64,000 bases of DNA from positions 35,544-99,543 of the forward strand of contig SKCR01021359.1 of NCBI GenBank assembly GCA_019454045.1, written 5' to 3'. Shown in pieces: positions 51,920 through 60,202 of the stretch. The notes under the pieces are model-generated. The model did no database searches and was not told the DNA's origin. It was given only the letters and a program-made list of their open reading frames with translations. A program made the position numbers and the translations under genes. Each line of letters opens with the position of its first letter. The first letter of the stretch is position 1. The stretch is from Zanthoxylum bungeanum (Eukaryota; Streptophyta; Magnoliopsida; Sapindales; Rutaceae).

Positions 51920-52677
51920 TGATGAGGCCCAGGATGCAGCCCATGATGGATGGACCACCACAGTGAATGTTCCAGAAGTTCTAATCACGAGGTCTCAACC
52001 TAAGAAGATCCATGAAGCTAGGATGGATTCATACAGAATATTGTATCTGACTATTCCATCACTTCTACTACATTGAGTATGGGCTTGAAGCTGGACGAAC
52101 CCAAGATGGTGAATCTTATTCAGGTCGTGGAGCAACGAAATACTTAGGCCTATTTTATTTAGTTATTTGAAAATTGTTATTACTTTATTTAGGGCTTGGC
52201 ATTTGTTTTATTTCAGCCATTTATTTATGATTTAATGTTTTTTTTCTTTAGATTATTATTTTATGTTTGGGAATTAGGTTAAGCGTGCAATGGTTTGCAC
52301 ATGGGGATAGCTTAGCTTAGTTTTAGGATACGCGCCTGTTGGCGTGTGGGTAGTCTCATCTTTTATTCTTTTGGGTTAGGGTTTTGGTTGAAACCTCCTT
52401 ATAAAAGGCTAACTTTTTGGTTATGTTCAACAACTCTTTTCAATAAAAAAATTACATCAATTTCGTGAACTTTGAGGAACCCTCTATTTGTTCTCACTGG
52501 TTTTTGGCTTATCAAAGGTCTGCTAACCCTTTGTGGCACCCCATTAGCACTCTAGGTTTCTGTTGCTTGTTCTTCAGAGGTTTAGAGTTTTTTTTATCCG
52601 AACTATCTTGGCTTACTTGTGAACGGTTTCAATCTTTTGTGAGTTTGTCTGGCTTTTTTCCAGGCAGGTTCTCATCA
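51920..52677 (+). repeat. 3' LTR of the chromovirus-like element
   Basis: This 758-bp LTR is the partner of 41,218-41,979. TATAAAA lies at 52,400-52,406. The end GTTCTCATCA is followed by the CTTTC duplication. Confidence 0.9.
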
Positions 52678-52682
52678 CTTTC

Positions 52683-52772
52683 GTATCCCGAGCTGATGAT
52701 AGTTGCTTCTGGGGGTGGAATAGAGGATCTAATCTCCAGAGGAGTTACCGAGGTGGATTCAACATCTGACAT
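52683..52772 (-). pseudogene. Gypsy-type gag-like protein, N-terminal 30 codons
   Basis: On the minus strand this begins MSDVESTSVTPLEIRSS and is open to the CTTTC duplication, beyond which the frame continues at 41,217. It is the start of the gag-like gene described at 40,320-41,217. About 390 bp of leader (52,773-53,160), with no recognisable feature, separates it from the family 5 repeat. Confidence 0.65.
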
Positions 52773-53160
52773 TCCTGGAACGGCAAGATCCGAGGATGGT
52801 AATCAGTTAGTGGTCAGTTTGAGGAACATGCCCTACACAAGAACTATTCTAACTACAGAGGACCTAACCTAAAGGCTCTAAGCATCCTAACAATGGAAAA
52901 AAATGGTAAATCTTTTCTATAGCATCAAACAGAAACATATTCAGAAACCCACGAACACAGATTCTCTAAACACTAACCAAAAACCCAATTCAAGAACACC
53001 CATACCCCACCTATCAAAACCAACTCAAAAATCAAGCCACACCACAATAAATACCCAGGAAAGCAGATCAAAAATGTATGCGAAGACAAGAATGATCCAG
53101 ACATATTGAAGAACACAATAGAGACAAATGATGTTGAGTTAAGAGAAAAACTCACTTGGT

Positions 53161-54245
53161 TGATGAAGTAGAAGACGAGTGAACTCGGTCGGTGGTGAAG
53201 TCTGCTGGTCTCTGAGAACAAAGAAGGAAGTCTTTATTATTTTGAGAGAGAAAGAATTCACAAAAGTGTGGAAGGGTGTTGTGTTCCCCTTTTTATAGAC
53301 GGCTCGGGATGATCTCAGCCGTCAGATCCAATTGAGGGGCTCAGATGGGCTCCACGTGTGCAAGCTCTGATATCACCGGTTCAAATTCAATTGGACTAAC
53401 GAGATTAGGGAGCCATTCAGTTGGCTCAAGGTAAGTCACTTATCTTCGTTTTTGTGGGAATGCCGAGGATGAATGACAAATGTCACGATGGGAATAAAAG
53501 TAGAGGAAATCCTAATGAGATTTGATGGGCATTTAAGGAAATAATGATGACTTATGTTTCCCAATGGACGGTTTTCAAAAAGGACAGAATGGGTATTTGC
53601 AACAGGCCACCAGCATCGTTTGGGTCGATATCAAGAGTTTCCCGATCTGAGCACATGACGATGACACTGCTGACCAGATCAGTTACCGAGCAAGTTTATG
53701 CAGATTCTAAGGAGAGAAACATCGCAAGAATAGCCAGCATCCTCTTCGCCTTTATAGTTCCCGACACTAACTCTCATACTCGTTGGAACTGAGAACAATG
53801 GGACATATATTGATGGTGATTTTTGGGCCTAAGTGTTGACAACGGATCAAGAAGGGTAGTAAGGTAATTTCAAGTTCAGAACACAATAGTCTGAGAACAT
53901 TAGTAAAGGTTATCTGGTCCAGCTGAATGGTCAAGTTCGGTCTATATTCTTCGACCGACCTGGGGAGTGTGATTGTTCACTAATATCAGTATCCGAGGAC
54001 TTCGGATCATGCCCTACCGGTATAGCTCGGAAGGGCGTGATAGTCTCATATCAGTCATTCGACCTCATAGGGGAGGGCGGTTCAGTATTGCTCAGATCGA
54101 TATTACCAGTATAAGCACAGCTCGTGAACTTGCACTCTTCAAAAGCTTAAACGTGACAGGGCAAATTGTGAGGTTATCTTTTGACACACACCATCGAGTG
54201 AACGATTGGATACAGATTGACATCATAATTATAGCGTATGACAGT
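53161..54245. repeat. LTR-like repeat, 'family 5', right copy, first part
   Basis: This is homologous to 23,955-23,000 read in reverse, for example around CTAATGAGATTTGATGGGCATTTAAGG and TATAGTTCCCGACACTAACTC. It is split at 54,246 by the LOG-carrying element and resumes at 62,290. The outer ends TGATGAAG (53,161) and CCGTCATCA (62,779) form a short inverted repeat, suggesting a 1,575-bp LTR. CTATAAAAAGGGG lies on the minus strand at about 53,288-53,300, ahead of the gag-like gene at 52,772, so the repeat may be the 5' LTR of that minus-strand element. Confidence 0.6.
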
Positions 54246-56318
54246 TGATGAGTGGTAATTATATCACTATTTCCCACTCATTTAACCTAATATTTTGTAT
54301 AGTTTCTTGAGTTTTGTGAATATTTTGATGTGTTTTGTGTTATTTTGTAGATAAATAAAGTTTCAGGATATTCTAGAGGTGATTTGGAGCAAAATAGTGA
54401 AAATTGGCAAAAAGGGCAAAATGGTAATTTGTTCACGTCGCGACGCCTAACGTGCGTCGAGTCCTTGCTAACGTGCGCCGGGTCCACGTGTCAGAATTTG
54501 AAAAGTTTGACTTTGCTAACGTGCGCCGTGCCACGTGTCACCATCACAGTTGATTTGATAACGTGCGCCGTGCCACGTGTCATCATCCTACGGTGCCGAC
54601 AATTACCATTGCCACATGTGCCACGTGTCACTCCACGTCACCGCCACGTCATCATCCACATCACCAGTTGACCGAGTCAAAGTGCCACATCACCGCCACG
54701 TCATCATCAACCAATCATAGCGTGCCACGTGTCGCAATCCTACGGTGCCGACACTCCCTTTCGCCACGTCATGCCCACGTCAGTATAATAATTGAGCTCT
54801 CAGTCGCCTTGCCACGTGTCGCCTTATCTCCTTATCCAGAATCGCCACGTGTCAAGCCCTCAGCATGCCACGTCAAAAGAAGCTGGCGTCGCGACGCCCA
54901 GAGCTTATCGAGGCCTATATATTCAGCTCGATGTTTCAGTTTCAAATGTACCATTCTCTCTGAATTCTCTGATGTAAATAGGGAGTTTTCTATCTAGTTT
55001 CTTTTAGTTTTTAGTTTTGTAATTAATTTTAATTACGTTATGTAATAATAGTAATTTACTTTCTTACTTCTTACAGTTTTTACTATTCACCATGAGGAGG
55101 TAACTTCCCCAGCTAGGATGAAAGGTAATTCTTTTACTATTACTATTTAGATTAATCTCCCTTAAAAATAATATATTCACTATTTAAAATATTGACTTAA
55201 AAAGGATACCGCCATATTGGTCGGTTGGTAAATCATTTTAATCTGGTTTAAACCTAACTAATCAAGGATACCGCCAGATTGGTCGGTTGGTAATTAAATT
55301 TTCTTACCGCCTATATGGCAGGTTTATTTTGGTTCCGCCTTTATGGCTGGTTGGACTTAAATTGACTTAATCAGGTTACCGCCTATATGGCTGGTTGGTA
55401 AAATAATCACAAGTTAATATATTATATTAAGGGAGATATCTAAATAGTAAATAGTAAAAGTTGATCCTTTTACCTTAGCATTTTATTTTATTTTACTTTT
55501 CAGCTTTTACTTTATGTCTTTTACTTTTCAGCATTTTTACTTTATGTCTTTTACTTTTAAGTTTTTACTAGCCCTAGTCATGTGTTAGATATATGGGGTT
55601 GTGATGAATTCTAATATCACCGGTTTATAAGGGGTTATTTTATAGTTTGGGTAATTTAAAGGTTTACTTATTAAGTATTAAGCTTAATGTTTCTTGTTGT
55701 CTGATCACCAATAAGATTGATCTGGTAAATCTAAAATGAACTAGACATAGGGATTTTAGGTTTCAGCCTTAGATTTAATAGCACACGATCTTCCTTGAGG
55801 ATAGATAACCCTTTAATAGATTTCCTTACAGGATAGACATATACCTGTCGGGCGGGGGTAGCCATAATTGGAACTTAATCATAATGAATCCAGGTAATTT
55901 GGTTGACATAGACATATGGTTCAATTGGGTTATACTGGGTATTTGTGTCTGACCATCGACAGAGGCTTTCGCTTAATTTCGTGTTCCAGGTTAGTAAACC
56001 GATTTATTACACAAACATAAAATAATCACTTCATCTTTTAAAAGATATTAGAAAGATTCAAAACCCTAGATCTTTGTGTCTTTTGTTATTTTCCTTAGTA
56101 TTTTCTTTTGTCTTTTTAATTATTTATTTATTTAGCAAATCTACAATCAACCAAATCAATCAAGCAATCATTCTCTTCTCCTTCAATTAGATATCTGTAA
56201 ATAAATAGATTCAATAATTAATAACAACAGTAGGAATTAAGTCCTCGTGGGATCGATATTTTTATATTACTTGAACGATACGTACGCTTGCGTTATACGT
56301 GTGTGTTTACGCCGGTCA
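54246..56318 (+). repeat. 5' LTR of the LOG-carrying element
   Basis: This 2,073-bp LTR reads TGATGAGTGGTAATT...ACGCCGGTCA. The CACGTG array lies at about 54,430-54,900, the TATA box CTATATATTC at 54,915-54,924, and TACCGCC(A/T)..TTGGTCGGTTGG units at 55,205-55,400. Confidence 0.92.
54430..54900 (+). promoter_or_regulatory. G-box/ABRE-like array in the 5' LTR
   Basis: At least seven CACGTG cores, mostly as GCCACGTGTCA, plus many CCACGTCA sites lie within 470 bp directly upstream of the TATA box (54,916-54,922). Sites of this type bind bZIP and bHLH factors, for example in abscisic-acid and light responses (family knowledge). The array is bordered by GTCGCGACGCC near 54,440 and GGCGTCGCGACGCC near 54,887. 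Confidence 0.75.
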
Positions 56319-56324
56319 AGTTTT

Positions 56325-56342
56325 TGGCGCCGTTGCCGGGGA
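56325..56342 (+). other. Primer binding site, tRNA-Asp type
   Basis: TGGCGCCGTTGCCGGGGA follows the LTR end by six bases. It is identical to the site in the minus-strand copy at 26,011-26,028. Confidence 0.9.
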
Positions 56343-56454
56343 CTTATTTTTCTTGAGTTATTAATTTTGAAGCTATCTAATTTACTTATATCTAATTTTC
56401 TTTATTTTTATCTGTAATTTTTATTTCTTTCTTTTGTTTTCAGGTGGTTGAAAA

Positions 56455-57705
56455 ATGGAACATTATTGGGAGATTGAAAGATTACGAGCTTTACTAGAAG
56501 AAGATACACCTCAAATCTGGGAGCAACAGTCTGGTTTTCTGAGGCCTGTTGTTCAACCCAACAATTATCACTGGATATCAGAATCAAGCAATACTACATT
56601 TGCTCATCAGAACGAAATGGGGAGATGTGTAATATGTGATGGTAACCACCCGAGCGATCGATGTATATACCTTTCAGAGTGGCAAAATTATTGGAATCAT
56701 TCAAGGTACGAATAACCATCATATTTTCCATCTTATCCATCATCTACCTACGATCTTCATCAACAATCAGAACCATCAGAGGAAGATCAGTTGATTCACA
56801 TGCTCAAAGATTGGTTTGAGGAACGGGAAGCTCAATTTGATGCAAAAATTCAGAGTCAAGCGGCGTCTATACAGAGGATGACAGATCAAGTTAGGCAATT
56901 AACAGATAACCTGAATCTCATATCTCACGGAGCAATCTCAAATACTACTGAAGAAGCCTTCGAATATCCTGAGATTCATCATGACATCATAACAGAGGAC
57001 GAGGCTGAGCAGTATCAAGAATCAGATGTATCAGTTCTGGAGCCCAAACCAGCAAAGTCTCTGTTTGATTTTTATTATTCAGATTCTGATTCTGATGAAG
57101 AAGCTGAGCTATTTGTACAAACTACACCAACAACGGAGGATCAAACTTTCAATCCTCAAAATGAAGATCTTGGAGCATGCTTTACCATGATGTTTGATAA
57201 AGATCTACCTGAACCATCCATTCCAGTCGTATCAGAGGATGAAGACCTAATGTCAGAAACATCTTTACATCCTCAAGTTGACACTTATGGAGCATGTTTT
57301 TCACAGATGACAGATAAAGAACTGAATGAGGAAATCCTAAAATACATATGTGAAGAAAAGGTGGAGCAAGAAGCAGAGCAAAAGGAGGAGCAACAGTTTG
57401 ACCAAATTGAATATCTCAGGCATTCAGGAGAAACATCACTGTTTTGGGGAGTACAGATCAAAGATATCACCCTGAAGCTTGACAGAATGGAACTTCCATT
57501 CCAAGTCAATCACCATACGAGACCTCCTGATTTTATTTCTTTCTTTTCAGGAACCACTGCAGCAACAAAGGTTAAAAAGGTGGCACAAGCACTGAATGAG
57601 ACAAAATTCTTTTTGCCACTTTACCGTTGGAAGAGACCCTTCAAAAGCAACGCTCATGGGATTGTCTTTAATCGGACATCCAAAACAACGTTGAAACCTC
57701 ATTGA
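56455..57705 (+). pseudogene. Gag-like ORF with a single stop codon
   Basis: It aligns along its whole length with the 428-aa ORF at 24,629-25,915. It starts MEHYWEIERLRALLEEDTPQ, keeps the zinc knuckle CVICDGNHPSDRC, the acidic middle and the basic end (LYRWKRPFKSN). A TAA at 56,713-56,715 interrupts it after residue 86, where the other copy has a Glu codon. The frame is otherwise open to 57,705. The downstream piece from the Met at 56,791 (304 aa) has lost the zinc knuckle. As written it is a one-step pseudogene. Confidence 0.8.
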
Positions 57706-58166
57706 CAGATGGATTTCAGTCACGTCTGGCTGAAGACGATAAATTTAGCGCTAGCAGGGAGGCAACCCATGCACTTTGTTGTAATTTCTATTTTCATATT
57801 TTGTGTATACATGTTGTAGAATTTTTAATTTTGTGTGTTATTTTTGTAGGGAAAAGCTCAACCAAAGTATAAGATAGAAGGAATGGTGTTTGGCAAAGAT
57901 AAGAGATGATTCATTAGCGATGGCTGAGTAAGGAATGGATTCTTGAGACGCATCCTAATGGATTTATATACCAAACGAGTGGCGTATTGCGTACACAATT
58001 CTGTTGCCTTAATTATTGCTTTGATTCGCTTTTCTGTTGTAATTATCTTTATTTTCGTAGACAGGATCCAGACTTTTTGACATTTCACGATTTCTTTTGT
58101 TTTGTTTAGCTAACAAACGTCCTATGGAAGATACTAGTGCTATTATTACTCACCCTTTTCAGGTAC

Positions 58167-58172
58167 TATAAA
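58167..58172 (+). promoter_or_regulatory. TATA box before the LOG-like ORF
   Basis: CTATAAATTCAGCCCGTCA begins 64 bp before the ATG and is conserved before the LOG fragment at 24,111. The core CTATAAATTCAGC is also the LTR TATA sequence in the 26,035-27,994 LTR. Confidence 0.6.
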
Positions 58173-58229
58173 TTCAGCCCGTCATTGCACTTTTGAAGGC
58201 ATCCAGATTTGAGAAAGAAATATATAAAA

Positions 58230-58943
58230 ATGGAAGCCACTTCAAGAAGACGAGTTGAAAATATATGTGTGTTTTGCGGTACTAGTGTTGGTACTAATCC
58301 ACAATACGTAGAGGCAGCACAAGAATTGGGTCGAGTCTTAGCTGCAAGGAATATGCACTTAGTATATGGCGGAGGCAATCTTGGACTAATAGGGATCGTT
58401 TCAAAGGCCGTACAGGAAGGAGACAGTCACATTTTGGGAATCATCCCAAAACCATTGGCAGAGGCAAATCTTATTGGATCATCAAACGGAGATGAACTGA
58501 TCGTGCCAGGTATGTCTGAACAATTGGTAGAAATGATTAACCGTGCCGATGCTTTTATTGCTTTGCCAGGTGGCTTGGGCACATTGGAAGAAATTTTTAT
58601 AGTGTTATCTTGGGCGAACCTGAACATACACCAGAAACCAATTGGGTTGTACAACGTTGATGAATTTTATGATTTTCTTTGTGTGTTTCTTAATGATGCT
58701 CGGATAAATGGGTTCGTGTCAAAACCTATGAAAGAACTCCTCTTCACTGCCAGAACTGCTACGGATCTAATAGACCAAATATTAGCCTATGAACCTCAAG
58801 TTGACCATATCCTTTCAAAAATAAATTGGTCCGAGGACGATCGTGGTAAGAGGCGTCGGATTAATCTGGATCTTAACCTTTCATTTCCTGTAGAATTTCA
58901 GCTAACCAGGTATTATCTTCTAAACTCTTCTTCTACTGTTTAA
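58230..58943 (+). CDS. LOG-like cytokinin riboside monophosphate phosphoribohydrolase homologue
   Basis: This is an intact, intronless ORF of 237 codons. LOG enzymes split cytokinin ribotides to release active free-base cytokinins. Seen here: VCVFCGT-type start (ICVFCGTSVG, 12-21), nucleotide motif LVYGGGNLGLIG (44-55), ILGIIPK (68-74) and the signature PGGLGTLEE (113-121). Where plant LOGs have M-x-x-R-K-x-x-M just before the signature, this reads MSEQLVEM (95-102), so the Arg-Lys pair is lost. The C-terminus extends past the fold with GKRRR (206-210) and LDLNL (213-217). The ATG at 58,230 matches the MEATS start of the other copy; an upstream in-frame reading lacks an ATG. Plant LOG genes normally have several introns, so capture through RNA is likely. 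Activity is uncertain. Confidence 0.88.
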   Translation: MEATSRRRVENICVFCGTSVGTNPQYVEAAQELGRVLAARNMHLVYGGGNLGLIGIVSKAVQEGDSHILGIIPKPLAEANLIGSSNGDELIVPGMSEQLVEMINRADAFIALPGGLGTLEEIFIVLSWANLNIHQKPIGLYNVDEFYDFLCVFLNDARINGFVSKPMKELLFTARTATDLIDQILAYEPQVDHILSKINWSEDDRGKRRRINLDLNLSFPVEFQLTRYYLLNSSSTV

Positions 58944-60190
58944 GACATTAGGGACAATGTCTCATTTAGGTTTGGGGGAGGGAATTAGTTGATCAGTACC
59001 TTATTTTTAGTTTGTGTGTTATTTTTATTTTTAGTCCAAAATTTTTCGAAAAATACAAAAAAAATTGAAAATTTTCAAAAATTACAAAAATATTTTGTGT
59101 TTTTGTGTTTTTATTTTGACTAAAAATGTGAAATTGGTAAGAGATAGCTGAGTAAGGAGTTTCCACTCCTGAGACGTATCTCAAACCTATTATTGAAACA
59201 AGTTAGTTTTTGTTTATTTCATTTTAAATTATTTAATTTGTAAATTCTCCATAAAATTGACTAAAATGGATCTTTATATGCTCAGTTGACAGATATTATC
59301 AACATACATGAAACATACAGACATGAGCTATAATTGAAAAGTTTGTAATATTCAGTGCTCTAGTTTAATTGGAGGAAGCATCTCAGAAAGCAATGGAGTA
59401 AAAAAAAAACATATGAGATCCGAGTTATTAAGTCTGTAAGGGTGTTTTAACACCTAGTGCCCTAAAGCCAACTGGTTTGGGAGTCACTGGCCCAAAGCTC
59501 GCTACATGGATCAAAGATGCTGCAAAAATATATATATTTGAAGTCTGAGTAATTAAGTCCGTAGGGGTGTCTTAACACCTGGTGCCCTAAAGCCAACTGG
59601 TTTGAGAGTCACCGACCCAAAGTTCGCTACATAGACGGAAAATATTGTATATAAATAAAAAATAAAAAAAAAATCAAAGAAAAAAATCAGAAAAATCAAA
59701 AATTTATTCCATTGCTGCAAAAAGGTGTGAATTCTGATAAAACTTTAGGACAAAAATATTACTCTCTTATCAATTGCATTTATGACTGTTGTGGGCAAAA
59801 ATGAATTGTTTAATATTTTCTTGGCTGTGTATATAAAGAATGATAAATATAATCGGAGAATTTACTTATTCAGTAATTTAGAATGAAACAAAACAACTAG
59901 TAACTTGGAGTAGAAGTTTCACCTGATTAGTCACTAACTTTTTTATTCTCTTTTCTCTTGTCTTTTTGCTTTTGTGTGTATTAGTTTCACTACCTTTTTA
60001 CTTTTGTAAAATGTTTGTGGGTATCATTGCTGTAAACTCTCACGAGACTACAACTCGTCCACTAGGGACACCTAGGGGTTTAAAGGCTTGTTGCATACGC
60101 TAAATGCAACCGTGATCCCTACGAAAGTGGCTTAGTTAAATTTTATTATGTTATTTTATTGTATTTTGCTCGAGGACTAGCAAAATGTTA
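58944..60190 (+). other. Athila 3' untranslated region with a two-copy hairpin repeat
   Basis: After the LOG stop the sequence has ACATTAGGGACAATGTCTCA and TTAGGTTTGGGGGAG, a motif usual in Athila internal regions. Two copies of a ~100-bp unit at about 59,414-59,515 and 59,540-59,635 share AACACCTRGTGCCCTAAAGC and CCAACTGGTTTG. Each contains the hairpin GGTGTYTTAACACC. No ORF is recognisable. Confidence 0.65.
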
Positions 60191-60202
60191 TGTTTGGGGG
60201 TG
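60191..60202 (+). other. Polypurine tract of the LOG-carrying element
   Basis: TGTTTGGGGGTG directly precedes the LTR start TGATGAG, as in other Athila elements. Confidence 0.85.

Larger units (their letters stand above)
41218..52677 (+). mobile_element. Chromovirus-like Ty3/gypsy element with nested insertions
   Basis: LTRs at 41,218-41,979 and 51,920-52,677 have TGATGAG...CTCATCA ends, and a perfect 5-bp duplication, CTTTC, flanks the element (41,213-41,217 and 52,678-52,682). Order on the plus strand: LTR, iMet-type primer site, gag with zinc knuckle, protease, RT, RNase H, integrase, LTR. Gene order and the gag/pol motifs are those of Ty3/gypsy. The pol reading appears to run into the 3' LTR, which is known from the CRM group. 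Many stops make it defective. The RT is split by the 45,433-49,853 insertion. The element sits in the minus-strand gypsy-type gag gene. Confidence 0.9.

Noticed and set aside
58209..58229. A longer LOG-like start 7 codons upstream
   Set aside because: The codon there is TTG, and both LOG copies share the ATG of MEATS.
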